Shown here one piece after another: positions 26,661 to 37,423 of a stretch of 64,000 bases of DNA. Made by a program: the position numbers and the translations under genes. The notes below the pieces were generated by a model that did not search any database, was not told the DNA's origin, and worked only from the letters and a program-made list of their open reading frames with translations. How positions within the stretch are numbered: the first letter of the stretch is position 1; every line of letters begins with the position of its first letter. Source of the stretch: Enterococcus haemoperoxidus ATCC BAA-382 (GTDB lineage: Bacteria > Bacillota > Bacilli > Lactobacillales > Enterococcaceae); the NCBI RefSeq assembly GCF_000407165.1, contig NZ_KE136479.1, positions 1,127,464-1,191,463 of the forward strand, given 5' to 3'.

Positions 26661-28808
26661 ATGGAACAAAAGCAATTAATCGATTTACTGGAGCAAATGA
26701 CATTAGATGAAAAAGTTGGACAATTGCTTCAACTCGCAGCAGAATTTTATTCTGAAAAGGCGGAGGAAAAAACAGGACCCATGACGGATCTTGGTTTGAC
26801 ACATGAAGACATTAATAATGCAGGGACAACCCTTGGTATTTCAGGTGCAAAAGAAGCAATTCGTGTACAAAAAGCATACATGGAGAATAATCGATTAGGA
26901 ATACCAACGATTTTAATGGCAGATATCATCCACGGTTTTCGGACGGTTTTCCCTATTCCGCTTGGTTTGGGTAGTTCATGGGATCTAGAAGCTGCAAAAA
27001 AAGTAGCGGAAGTTTCAGCGAAAGAAGCAGCAGTTTCAGGTTTACACGTGACATTCTCACCAATGGTCGATTTGGTTCGTGATCCACGTTGGGGTCGCGT
27101 AATGGAATCAACTGGGGAAGATCCCTTTTTAAATAGTCGTTTTGCGGAAGCATTTGTTAAAGGCTACCAAGGGAATGACCTGAAAAATGATTTCTTTCGT
27201 GTAGCGGCTTGTGTTAAACACTTTGCGGCGTATGGTGCAGCAATCGGTGGTCGTGACTATAATACAGTCAATATGTCTGAACGACAATTACGAGATAGCT
27301 ATTTACCTGGTTATAAAGCAGCACTTGATGCTGGGGCAAAATTAGTGATGACTTCTTTTAACACAGTGGATGGTGTCCCAGCAACAGGAAATAAATGGCT
27401 ATTTAGAGATGTGTTGAGAAAAGAGTTTGGTTTTGATGGAGTCGTTATTTCAGACTGGGGAGCAGTCATCGAGTTGATTCCTCATGGTGTAGCGGCAGAT
27501 AAAAAACAGGCTGCTGAACTGGCAATCAAAGCAGGTGTGGATATTGAAATGATGACAACCTGTTATACCGAAAATCTAAAAGAACTGATTGAAGAAAATA
27601 TCGTAACTGAATCTACCTTAGATGAAGCTGTTCTACGTATTCTCACGTTGAAAAATGACTTAGGTTTATTTGAAAATCCCCATAGAGGCGCTGACGTGAT
27701 TTTAGAAAAAGAAGTTGTTTTGTCAAAAGAGCATCGTGATATTGCAAGGGATATTGCGAGAAAATCAATTGTCTTATTAAAAAATGAGCATGTATTACCC
27801 TTATCGAAATTAGAGAAAGTTGCTATTGTAGGCCCCGCTGCTGATTCTCACGATGTAATTGGTGTTTGGTCTTGGCAAGGTAAAAAAGACGAAGCGATTT
27901 CTTTAGCGCAAGGTGTTGCACAAATTGGCGCAGAATATGTGATTGGTAAAGAAGCGTTCGATTATTTTAAACCAAGTCAAGCAGCGATTGATGAAGCTGT
28001 GGCTTTAGCCAAAGAGGCTGACAAAGTTGTCTTAGCACTCGGTGAAGAAGATTGGATGAGTGGGGAAGCATCAAGTCGTAGTGATATTCGACTTCCACAA
28101 GCGCAACTAGACTTATTCGATGCTATTCAAGCTGTCAATAATAATATCATTGTGACTTTGTATAATGGTCGTCCTTTAGATCTAAAAGGAATCGATTCAG
28201 CCAAAGCCATCGTTGAGGCGTGGTTCCCAGGGACAGAAGCTGGGACAGCATTAGCTGATATTCTATACGGAGAGTATAATCCAAGCGCTCGTTTAAGTAT
28301 GTCATTCCCTGAAACAGTGGGACAAGTACCTGTTTATTATAATTACGATAATACAGGTCGACCATATAAAACAGGTGATGAAAAATATGTAACTAAATAT
28401 TTAGATGTTTCCAATTTTGCAAAATATCCCTTTGGTTTTGGTTTAAGCTATAGCGAATTTGTTTACACTGATTTTGAATTAAGTTCGCATCAAATGAATT
28501 CAGATCAAACAGTTACCGTTTCTATCACTGTAGAAAACCAATCAGATATCTCGGGTCAAGAAACAGTTCAATTATATATTCGAGATCAAATTGGTGAAGT
28601 TGTTCGTCCTGTCAAAGAATTAAAAGGCTTTGAAAAAATAACCCTACAAGCACATGAGAAAAAAACGGTTCAATTTACGATTACTGAAGAACTTCTTCGA
28701 TATGTGCATAGTGACCAAACGTTTGCTAGCGATGCAGGAACTTTTGATGTAATGATTGGATCAAATAGTAGAGATGTCTTAACAAAAACATTCAAATTAT
28801 TGAAATAG
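26661..28808 (+). CDS. GH3 family beta-glucosidase
   Basis: This 715-residue cytosolic enzyme (no signal peptide) has the GH3 (alpha/beta)8 barrel, the C-terminal sandwich and a fibronectin III-like end (about 610-715). The nucleophile Asp265 lies in VVISDWGAV. KHFAAYGA and the MVDLVRDPRWGR segment are typical. The ATG at 26661 follows AAAGGTGA; a GTG four codons upstream overlaps that site. A Listeria innocua GH3 enzyme next to a GH94 phosphorylase is known to prefer sophorose, which suggests the same substrate here. Confidence 0.92.
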   Translation: MEQKQLIDLLEQMTLDEKVGQLLQLAAEFYSEKAEEKTGPMTDLGLTHEDINNAGTTLGISGAKEAIRVQKAYMENNRLGIPTILMADIIHGFRTVFPIPLGLGSSWDLEAAKKVAEVSAKEAAVSGLHVTFSPMVDLVRDPRWGRVMESTGEDPFLNSRFAEAFVKGYQGNDLKNDFFRVAACVKHFAAYGAAIGGRDYNTVNMSERQLRDSYLPGYKAALDAGAKLVMTSFNTVDGVPATGNKWLFRDVLRKEFGFDGVVISDWGAVIELIPHGVAADKKQAAELAIKAGVDIEMMTTCYTENLKELIEENIVTESTLDEAVLRILTLKNDLGLFENPHRGADVILEKEVVLSKEHRDIARDIARKSIVLLKNEHVLPLSKLEKVAIVGPAADSHDVIGVWSWQGKKDEAISLAQGVAQIGAEYVIGKEAFDYFKPSQAAIDEAVALAKEADKVVLALGEEDWMSGEASSRSDIRLPQAQLDLFDAIQAVNNNIIVTLYNGRPLDLKGIDSAKAIVEAWFPGTEAGTALADILYGEYNPSARLSMSFPETVGQVPVYYNYDNTGRPYKTGDEKYVTKYLDVSNFAKYPFGFGLSYSEFVYTDFELSSHQMNSDQTVTVSITVENQSDISGQETVQLYIRDQIGEVVRPVKELKGFEKITLQAHEKKTVQFTITEELLRYVHSDQTFASDAGTFDVMIGSNSRDVLTKTFKLLK

Positions 28809-28822
28809 ATAGGAAGAGTGAG

Positions 28823-31800
28823 ATGACGCATCAAAAACGAACAATTAAAAATGGTGGGACGGCCGTTTCGTTTTTAGAAACGGGAGATCTATACGAAATA
28901 ATACATGGACATATTATGATCAACCAACTAAATGGGAATGCATTAGATGGAAGTTGCAACCAACTCTATTTGAGAGTTTATGATAATAATGGTATTCATA
29001 GTGCCCCCATGATCGGCTCAAATTCAGCCAGTACATTTCTGATGGGAAAAGAACAAGCGACTTGGTTCGGCAATTTTTTCGACGTGAACTACCAAGTTGA
29101 TTTTAAATTAACTGAAATGGGTATTTGGTTTTGGCAAGTGACATTGACAGGTTCTGGGCAGAAAGTTGATGTTATTTATGGTCAAGATATCGGTAATGCG
29201 ACAAAAGGTGCTGTTCGATCAAATGAAGCGTATATGTCACAATACGTGGATCATCATGTCTGGAAAGAAAATGAAACAATTACTATTTCTTCTCGACAAA
29301 ATCAACCGCAAGAAGGAAATTTTCCAGTAATCGAGCAAGGAAGCTTAAATTCGTTGGTTGCTTTTTCTACAGATGGTTACCAATTTTTTGGTCGCGAGTA
29401 TAAGGAAACAAATCAAGCTCAAGCTTTGAAAAAAGCATCTTTAGCAAATGAAGTGTATCAATACGAATTTGCCTATATTGCGTTACAGACTGAAATCTAC
29501 GGTGTAAGTGAGAAAGAGACTAAAATTGTTTTTTATGGAGCACCAATAGACAACCAAAGAACAGTTATTAAAGAGCCACTTATTTCTAAAGCAGATATCC
29601 AAAAAAATTATGATGCATTAAAATTCGAAGAAATTGATGAGCAATCAACAAACTATGAGAAAAAAATAGGTGAACCAATTACAGGTAAAACATTGACGGA
29701 TATAGAACACGACGAATTATTTCCTAATCAAAACCTAGTCGAAACAATTGATGGCAAAGTAGCTTCTTTCTTTACAGATGAGTATCATCATGTGGTTTTG
29801 AAAGAAAAGGAAATAGCCATGGAAAGAGCTCACGGGCATATTCTATTAAGTGGAACAGAACTAGATGTAGAGCGTCCCATCCTGAGCACGACTGTTTATA
29901 TGTATGGTCTTTTCAATTCTCAAATTGTTTTAGGCAATACCTCTATGAACAAATTAATGAGCAACAGCCGCAATTCACTAAATATCATGAAACAATCAGG
30001 TCAAAGAATTTATATCAAAGATGCAGAAAATTGGCGTCTATTAACAATGCCCTCTGCATTTGTAATGGGATTAAACTCCGCTACATGGTATTATAAATTA
30101 GAGAATGATATACTTACGGTGAGAACGTTTACGTTATGTGATACTAAAGAAATCCGTACAGAAGTGATAAGTCAACGAGGCTTGAAATATACTTTTGCTG
30201 TAACCAATCAATTGGTGATGAATGCAGATGAAGAAGAGCCAACCTATGAAGTGACTAAATCAAACGAATTGGTAAGTGTAAAAGCTTTACCAGAGTCAGT
30301 GATCCATGAAGAGTATCCTGATTTAACTTATTATTATTCGTTAGATAAACATTTTGAACTAACGGATGAGCGCTTGTTTTTATCTAGTAAATCTGCAGGA
30401 GTTTTAACTATTTTTGTGATTAAGGAACAAACAGAATTTTCTATGGCTATCCAAGGAAGCTTGACGGGAGAACCATTTCAGACAATAACGACCACATACG
30501 AAAAAGAAAACAAGCAATTCTTAGACTTTGTAAATGAGCTATTAAATAATTTCCAGTTAACACATAAAACTGAAGAAGTTGAATCAATAAACGTGTTGTC
30601 TCGCTGGTATACACACAATATGTTGGTACATTATCTTTCACCACACGGATTAGAACAGTATGGGGGTGCTGCTTGGGGAACACGAGATGTTTCACAAGGT
30701 CCAACAGAATTTTTCTTTGCCGTCAATCGACCAGAAGTTGTCCATTCAATCATTAAAAATGTCTATGCAAATCAATTTGAAGATGATGGAAATTGGCCGC
30801 AGTGGTTTATGTTTGATCGCTATGAAAAACAAAAAGCCGATGAGAGCCATGGTGATGTGATCGTTTGGCCGATGAAGATTGTGGCTGATTATTTGGCTAA
30901 AACAAAAGATTTCAGTATTTTAGAGGAAAAAATTCCCTATACTGATCGTAAAACCTTTTTAAAAACAACGAAGACTTACACCTTGTTTGAGCATATAAAA
31001 AAAGAAATTCAATTTATTGAAAATAACTTTTTAGAAGGAACATACTTATCTTGTTATAGTGATGGAGATTGGGACGATACGCTACAACCTTATGATAATA
31101 AGTTGAAAAAATATATGGCAAGTAGTTGGACAGTTGCGTTAACGTATCAAATCGTGAATAAATTATCCAATTTATTAATGGAGGTCGACGCCGTATTTGG
31201 CGAGCATTTACAAGTTTTAGCTGTTAATATTAAAAATGACTTTGAAAAGTATATTTTATCGACTGAAACAATTCCTGGTTTTGTTTATATGGAAGACACA
31301 GATCATGTGGAATTTATGATTCATCCAACAGATAAAAAAACAGGGATTCAATATCGTTTACTGCCAATGACACGTAGTATGATCGCTGAGCTATTAACAG
31401 CTGAACAAGCTAAACATCACTATGCTATTATTAAAGAACATTTGCAATTTCCAGATGGCGTCCGTTTGATGAATCGACCAGCAACCTATCAAGGGGGTGT
31501 CAGCACCAACTTTAAGCGTGCGGAACAATCAGCTAATTTCGGACGTGAAATTGGGTTACAATATGTTCATGCGCACATTCGTTTCACAGAAGCGATGGCT
31601 AAACTTGGTAAACCTGATGAAACGTGGCGAGCCTTGAATAGCATTAATCCGATTCAAATAAAAGAGCATGTTGAGAATGCTGAGATACATCAAGCCAATG
31701 CCTATTTCAGTAGTTCCGATGGTGATTTTAAAACAAGATACGATGCGCAAGAAAACTTTACCAAGCTGAAAGATGGCAGTGTTGGAGTTAAAGGTGGCTG

Positions 31801-32128
31801 GCGAATATATTCCAGTGGTCCTGGAATATATATGAATCAACTGTTGACCAATGTTTTAGGCATTCGGGAAGATAAGGAGAATATGATCTTCGATCCAATT
31901 TTACCTAAAGAGTTAGATGGTCTAGCGATGGGGTATCAAATTGCTGATAAAGACGTGAGAATTGTCTTTCATTTAGTGGGACAAAAAGAGGCAGTTCTCG
32001 CAAACGGAACTGAGTTTTCTATAAGACGAGAAGAAAATCCCTATCGCCAAGGTGGGTATATCGTTCCTTTAGATGAACTCATTGCTTGTTTAGATAAGAA
32101 AGAAAACCAAATAGATATTTTTTGTTAG
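28823..32128 (+). CDS. GH94 family glycoside phosphorylase, probably 1,2-beta-oligoglucan phosphorylase
   Basis: This 1101-residue protein is far longer than cellobiose phosphorylase (about 800) and matches the size of 1,2-beta-oligoglucan phosphorylase (Listeria SOGP, about 1090). The (alpha/alpha)6 catalytic region has YGGAAWGTRDVSQGP and CYSDGDWDDTLQP; an Asp at 751/752 in the latter is the likely general acid. QYRLLPMTRSM and GVKGGWRIYSSGPG follow. The enzyme would cleave sophoro-oligosaccharides with phosphate to glucose-1-phosphate. Only GH94 membership is firm; the linkage comes from length and the binding protein/permease/GH3 context. Confidence 0.85.
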   Translation: MTHQKRTIKNGGTAVSFLETGDLYEIIHGHIMINQLNGNALDGSCNQLYLRVYDNNGIHSAPMIGSNSASTFLMGKEQATWFGNFFDVNYQVDFKLTEMGIWFWQVTLTGSGQKVDVIYGQDIGNATKGAVRSNEAYMSQYVDHHVWKENETITISSRQNQPQEGNFPVIEQGSLNSLVAFSTDGYQFFGREYKETNQAQALKKASLANEVYQYEFAYIALQTEIYGVSEKETKIVFYGAPIDNQRTVIKEPLISKADIQKNYDALKFEEIDEQSTNYEKKIGEPITGKTLTDIEHDELFPNQNLVETIDGKVASFFTDEYHHVVLKEKEIAMERAHGHILLSGTELDVERPILSTTVYMYGLFNSQIVLGNTSMNKLMSNSRNSLNIMKQSGQRIYIKDAENWRLLTMPSAFVMGLNSATWYYKLENDILTVRTFTLCDTKEIRTEVISQRGLKYTFAVTNQLVMNADEEEPTYEVTKSNELVSVKALPESVIHEEYPDLTYYYSLDKHFELTDERLFLSSKSAGVLTIFVIKEQTEFSMAIQGSLTGEPFQTITTTYEKENKQFLDFVNELLNNFQLTHKTEEVESINVLSRWYTHNMLVHYLSPHGLEQYGGAAWGTRDVSQGPTEFFFAVNRPEVVHSIIKNVYANQFEDDGNWPQWFMFDRYEKQKADESHGDVIVWPMKIVADYLAKTKDFSILEEKIPYTDRKTFLKTTKTYTLFEHIKKEIQFIENNFLEGTYLSCYSDGDWDDTLQPYDNKLKKYMASSWTVALTYQIVNKLSNLLMEVDAVFGEHLQVLAVNIKNDFEKYILSTETIPGFVYMEDTDHVEFMIHPTDKKTGIQYRLLPMTRSMIAELLTAEQAKHHYAIIKEHLQFPDGVRLMNRPATYQGGVSTNFKRAEQSANFGREIGLQYVHAHIRFTEAMAKLGKPDETWRALNSINPIQIKEHVENAEIHQANAYFSSSDGDFKTRYDAQENFTKLKDGSVGVKGGWRIYSSGPGIYMNQLLTNVLGIREDKENMIFDPILPKELDGLAMGYQIADKDVRIVFHLVGQKEAVLANGTEFSIRREENPYRQGGYIVPLDELIACLDKKENQIDIFC

Positions 32129-32141
32129 GAGATGAGCGTAC

Positions 32142-33101
32142 ATGGTAGGAATCAAAGAGATTGCAAAAAAAGCGGGGGTATCGATTTCAACTGTTTCTTA
32201 TGCATTAAATGGCAGTCCAAAAGTTACTGAAGCAACTCGAGCAAGAATCCAAGCGATTGCAGAGGAATTGGACTATATTCCTAACATGGCTGCTCGTACG
32301 TTAAAAAGGCAACAAACCAATATTATCGGTGTATATCTTGCTGATTATGGTGGTAGTTTTTATGGTGAACTATTGGATGGCATAAAAAAAGGACTGGAAG
32401 CCCAGAACTATGAAATGATTGTTTGCAGTGGGAATAAATCACATTTGTTTATTCCCGAGCGAATGATTGATGGTGCAATTATTTTAGACTGGACGTTCAA
32501 AAACAAAGAAATTGAACAATATGCAGATCGAGGTCATTTTTTAGTGATTTTAGATCGTTTGATTACTCATGAAAATGTGCGTAAAGTTTTATTAGATAAT
32601 AAAGGTGGCGCAACGTTAGCCATTGAAAAAGCTGTGGCCAGTCAAACGCAAAAAATATTTTTAGTTTCTGGTCCCCAAAAAAGCTATGATAGTCAGGAAC
32701 GATTAAATGCCAGTATCAAAGAATTAGAACGCTTTTCAATTGACTATGATATTATTTCAGGAGATTTTACAGAACCTTCTGGTTATCGGGCAGCTAAGGA
32801 AATCATGGGAAGTGAGCCTAAGTTTCCTGTAGATATTTTTGCGTTGAATGATGAAATGGCAATCGGCATTTATAAATATTTTGAAGAAACACCGTATGAA
32901 ATTGGCAAGGATATTCGTTTGGTCGGTTTTGATAATATTGATATCAGTGCATTTATTCAGCCGCGATTAGCGACGATTTCATATTCTAAACATCGTTGGG
33001 GTATGTTGGCTGCTGAAAAAATCATTCAATTGATTACGGGAGAAGAAACGGAAGATGACCATATTTATACAAGTTTTATTGATGGGTCTTCATTTTCTTG
33101 A
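32142..33101 (+). CDS. LacI-family repressor of the beta-glucan operon
   Basis: This 319-residue protein has a LacI helix-turn-helix (MVGIKEIAKKAGVSISTVSYALNGSP), a hinge helix (NMAARTLKRQQ) and a periplasmic-binding-like effector domain. It lies 13 bases after the GH94 gene in the same operon. The twin GAAACGTTTC operators at the operon promoter are its probable targets, giving autoregulation. The effector is expected to be the imported oligosaccharide or a breakdown product. Confidence 0.92.
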   Translation: MVGIKEIAKKAGVSISTVSYALNGSPKVTEATRARIQAIAEELDYIPNMAARTLKRQQTNIIGVYLADYGGSFYGELLDGIKKGLEAQNYEMIVCSGNKSHLFIPERMIDGAIILDWTFKNKEIEQYADRGHFLVILDRLITHENVRKVLLDNKGGATLAIEKAVASQTQKIFLVSGPQKSYDSQERLNASIKELERFSIDYDIISGDFTEPSGYRAAKEIMGSEPKFPVDIFALNDEMAIGIYKYFEETPYEIGKDIRLVGFDNIDISAFIQPRLATISYSKHRWGMLAAEKIIQLITGEETEDDHIYTSFIDGSSFS

Positions 33102-33135
33102 GTAGGCAAAGAATAGATCAATAGAATAATTGTGA

Positions 33136-33177
33136 AAGGTGTGATAAGGCGATTTTCAGTCTTGTCACACCTTTTTA
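33136..33177 (+). terminator. Terminator of the beta-glucan operon
   Basis: AAGGTGTGA (33136-33144) and TCACACCTT (33165-33173), with inner AAG/CTT, then TTTTT. Confidence 0.9.
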
Positions 33178-33180
33178 TAA

Positions 33181-33501
33181 AATGAGGTTGAAAAAGAACA
33201 ATGGGAAGATACTCTGATTGAAGCAAGACAACTAGTCGAAATGGTGCAGTTAACATCACAAGTTCTACAGCAATTATCTGGAACGTATAACAATATCTTG
33301 AATAATAACTTGAATGACACGATGAAAATTTTGACAGTACTGTCGATTTTATTAACGATTCCAACAATCGTAACTGGTTTTTTCGGGATGAATATGCCTT
33401 TACCACTGGAACATAATATTTTAGGATGGGTGATTGCAATTGGAATAAGTTTGCTTGGTTGGATTGGCTTATCTTTTATATTGCGTCTTATATTAAAATA
33501 A
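33181..33501 (+). pseudogene. CorA-family magnesium transporter, C-terminal remnant
   Basis: The frame from 33184 reads EVEKEQWEDTLIEARQLVEMV and ends with the CorA signature: TVLSILLTIPTIVTGFFGMN (containing the family GMN motif), a second hydrophobic span and a basic end. A stop codon lies immediately upstream (33178-33180) in the same frame and no N-terminal cytoplasmic domain is present. Only about 105 of the usual 300 or more residues remain. An ATG at 33241 could express an 86-residue two-helix piece, but I see no ribosome site. It abuts the preceding operon terminator. Confidence 0.75.
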
Positions 33502-33555
33502 GAGATTAAAAATATAATTGTTACGTTACTCTGAACTAAGAAAATTGTATTTTTT

Positions 33556-33587
33556 AGTGCTGGAAATAATTCCAGCACTTTTTTTTC
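33556..33587 (+). terminator. Terminator after the CorA remnant
   Basis: AGTGCTGGAA (33556-33565) and TTCCAGCACT (33570-33579) form a perfect stem with a 4-base loop, then a T tract. This strong terminator was probably inherited from the intact gene. Confidence 0.9.
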
Positions 33588-33653
33588 AGTAAAGATTAAT
33601 TTTTTTGATGTTTCATATAATGTCCGACTACAAAGATTATTGAGAGAAAACCC

Positions 33654-33684
33654 TTGACTTATAGTGCACTCTAATTGATATAGT
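33654..33684 (+). promoter_or_regulatory. MerR-type promoter (19-bp spacer) of the second aldo/keto reductase
   Basis: TTGACT (33654-33659) and TATAGT (33679-33684) are separated by exactly 19 bases. The dyad CTTATAGTGCACTCTAAT lies at the same place as the box at 15287-15304. No merR gene is next to it, so control in trans by the 14798 or 16845 regulator is likely. Confidence 0.75.
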
Positions 33685-33720
33685 TTGGATACATAAACAA
33701 TTAGAAAGGATTGATTAATT

Positions 33721-34704
<984 letters not shown>

Positions 34705-34738
34705 AAAGTGTAGCTATAGTTAGAGTGCTCTTAAAAAT

Positions 34739-34785
34739 TGGTGGCGTTAATAAAATACTATACGTTTTATTAATGCCACCAAAAA
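34739..34785. terminator. Bidirectional terminator between aldo/keto reductase and Mga-like gene
   Basis: GTGGCGTTAATAAAA (34741-34755) pairs with TTTTATTAATGCCAC (34765-34779). A/T-rich flanks give a T tract on the minus strand. Confidence 0.8.
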
Positions 34786-34807
34786 AAATTTTGTTACTGG
34801 ACAAGAG

Positions 34808-36265
34808 CTAGCTAGACAATTTTGTTATGAGATGTTTTATTGATGTATAGATTGTATGGTAATCTTCATCTGTGGGTACTTCATTGATATAAAGGATATT
34901 TTCTGCCTTGAACTGTCTAGTTAATTCAGGTGTTTTACTGGTGGTAACTACTATTTTAAGATCAGCAATTGAATCAACAAAATCAGCGAGTGAGGTATGG
35001 ATAGAAATATTCAAATAGGCTCTTAGTCTGCCATCTAATGTTTTCTTTATGATATTTTCAGTAAAAATACCAAATTCTGTGTCTAAAAGTATATCTACAG
35101 TAGGTTCAAAATAACTTAAATCTTTTAACTGACTGAAAATTAACATGTATTGATTTAAAATATAGTTATTACTAACGATGTTATATAAGCCAAATTTCTC
35201 TGATAAATGAAAAGCTATAATGTTCATATTCTTTTTTAACATTGGGAACTCTTCGAAATAATGATTATTTTCAGTGTCGCTCCATGTAGGGTATAGCAAG
35301 GCATTTACATGTGCAGAATAGACACTAGATTCAATATTCTTTTGATCGTCGAGAGAAAGGTTAAGATAGTTAGCTGAAAGATAATAGGAAAATTCTGAAG
35401 AAATTCTTGAAAGAAAAGTATTGTTCAATTTAGCATTTTTAATAAAATGCCTTCCTAGCTCAGTATTCATAAATCTAGGGTAACTAAATAAACGTAAGAA
35501 AAAAAATTCTATTTCTTTTTTTGAAAGTGTAGATTTAAGTTTATCTAAATGAAACTTTTCACTTATGTATTCAGCCTCATCTCTTAAATAATAAGGGATA
35601 TCTACTTCATAACCATTTCTATACCTAATGATTTGTATTGATAATGAATACATAGTTTGTTTAATATTAATATTATTGACATTTTTTATATAGGATTCAT
35701 TTTTTTTGGATTTAACAATGTCAGATATTAAGTCTTCATCTATCTCATCAAATGGCCACACTTCACCATGAAATAATTGCCAGAAAACTTTATTTGCATA
35801 TAATCGTGTATTTTTTTCATCACCAATCAGATAATTGAATCCTTTATTCGATTTTATTATTAACTTGTATGCCGAAATCTGTTTAGTTATAGTTGCAATA
35901 GATCTTCTATAAGTAGCCTCACTAATAAAATTATCTTGAACAAACTTTATTCTGTTGACCTTGTAACCCAACAATAATCGCAAGAATAGTTTTATACTCC
36001 AATTTTCAAAAATAAGATTTCTTTTAAATTGCTTGTAATATAAAATATCTGAATATTCTAAAAAAAGCATGTTATTTTCACTTGTTCTAATAGAAACTTC
36101 ATGACCAGGATACATCAAATCAGAGTTGATTTCTTTAATGTATTTTGTCACGGTTGTAGAAGATAAATCAAGATGTTGGCTAAGCTCAATTGTAGTTCTA
36201 CCTTCAGTTGAATTAAGTAAACAATCCATAATATCAATTTTGGTTTTTAGAACACTATCGTACAA
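34808..36265 (-). CDS. Mga-like/PRD-type helix-turn-helix regulator
   Basis: This protein of about 485 residues has an N-terminal HTH (GRTTIELSQHLDLSSTTVTKYIKEIN) and a second wHTH typical of Mga (YRRSIATITKQISAYKL). A long helical region with PRD-like character and a C-terminal EIIB-like part (DLKIVVTTSK) follow. Mga proteins control surface genes and respond to sugar phosphotransfer. The start is uncertain: the frame's first usual start is TTG (36265), yet the GGGAGGG ribosome site lies 24 bases upstream, where only a rare ATA (36283) is in frame. It may regulate the surface locus further right. Confidence 0.8.
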   Translation of the reverse strand: MYDSVLKTKIDIMDCLLNSTEGRTTIELSQHLDLSSTTVTKYIKEINSDLMYPGHEVSIRTSENNMLFLEYSDILYYKQFKRNLIFENWSIKLFLRLLLGYKVNRIKFVQDNFISEATYRRSIATITKQISAYKLIIKSNKGFNYLIGDEKNTRLYANKVFWQLFHGEVWPFDEIDEDLISDIVKSKKNESYIKNVNNINIKQTMYSLSIQIIRYRNGYEVDIPYYLRDEAEYISEKFHLDKLKSTLSKKEIEFFFLRLFSYPRFMNTELGRHFIKNAKLNNTFLSRISSEFSYYLSANYLNLSLDDQKNIESSVYSAHVNALLYPTWSDTENNHYFEEFPMLKKNMNIIAFHLSEKFGLYNIVSNNYILNQYMLIFSQLKDLSYFEPTVDILLDTEFGIFTENIIKKTLDGRLRAYLNISIHTSLADFVDSIADLKIVVTTSKTPELTRQFKAENILYINEVPTDEDYHTIYTSIKHLITKLSS

Positions 36266-36827
36266 TTCATCTAAGTAATATATAAGTAGCCCTCCCTTTT
36301 TATTTCCACCAACTGATTCTACTATAAAATCAAATACATCACAAACTAGCCACTCGATAAAATGTATTAAAAGATTGGAAGTTATACATGGAGTTATTAT
36401 TTTTAGTACAAAGTGAAAAATCAGTTGATACCACTTTTAAAAAAATTGTGTATTAAAAGAACACTTTAATATCGGAAAAAAATCAATATTTTTGATATTT
36501 TATAATAAAAATTGAGCAATTATTGTTATAAAATTATGTGATAATTTGAAAGAGAAAAATAATGAAAAGATTAGATGAGGAGGAGACAAAAGGTAAATAG
36601 GGTAGAAGAACATACATATTTTTATTAGATATATTGCTATTTAACTTGTTAATTATTTATTAAAGAACGTTAAAATTATAGCCTCAATGTAACGGAATCA
36701 AAAAAAATTCATATGCAGATAAATGAGCAGTAATCACTGTTTATACATTTATAGACCCACTAATATACTAGGAAATTGTGTTTTAAATAAAGAAGGGCGA
36801 ATAAATAAGATTTGAGGTAGTATTCAG

Positions 36828-36908
36828 ATGGAAAAATCGGTTGAAAAGTCTAATCAAAATAAAATACGTATGCAGTTTTCTTTAATTATAACAGGTACGT
36901 ATCAGTAA
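36828..36908 (+). CDS. Possible 26-residue peptide (unrecognised)
   Basis: An ATG 9 bases after GAGGT opens a 26-codon frame (MEKSVEKSNQNKIRMQ, then a hydrophobic end) stopping at 36908. It could be a small peptide or the 5' end of a decayed gene. Support is only the ribosome site. Confidence 0.25.
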   Translation: MEKSVEKSNQNKIRMQFSLIITGTYQ

Positions 36909-37287
36909 ATATTGATGATCTTTGGACACATAACGAGGTTTTTAACTAAAATAAATCTGAATTTATATAATCTATTACTACAACTGATGTATATCAAAAT
37001 TATTTTCTTATTCAGACCATGTTCAGTCTGATATTTGGGATACTATTGATATTTTTTGCATTTCAGTATTTAAATTTACAAGTTATATTAGTTATTTTCA
37101 AACAGGTTTTTGTATAAAAAAATACTAAGGAAAATTGAGCCTTAGTAGTAAGTCAAATTTATTTGAATAAATAATTTATATAGTTATCTTTATTCTTTGA
37201 AAATAAGGAAGTCAGTTAAATAAGACATTTCGTTTATATATTTATGATAATGGATGAAAGATTAATAGTCAATGTGATATTACGTTG

Positions 37288-37333
37288 ATTTCTATCATTT
37301 TTTTAGATGTTTTATTAAAAAAATGATAGAAAT
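37288..37333. repeat. Perfect 17-bp inverted repeat
   Basis: ATTTCTATCATTTTTTT (37288-37304) and AAAAAAATGATAGAAAT (37317-37333) are exact complements with a 12-base loop. The T/A runs sit inside the stem rather than after it, so it is not a textbook terminator. Confidence 0.75.
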
Positions 37334-37399
37334 AACAGTTTTTTAAAATAATAACAACGAAATGACTTATTTGTACATTAAATTGGCGATTTTAAAAAT

Positions 37400-37423
37400 A
37401 AGCCGTCAAAATTAGCGTCAAAA
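37400..37423. repeat. Candidate integrase arm-type repeats, left side
   Basis: GCCGTC (37402-37407) and AGCGTC (37414-37419) are spaced 12 bases apart, the second followed by AAAA. The same arrangement occurs on the far side of the integrase at 38655-38678. Confidence 0.55.

Noticed and set aside
37124-37146. ACTAAGG/CCTTAGT hairpin as a terminator
   Set aside because: The stem is only 7 bp, no T tract follows, and no gene ends just upstream.
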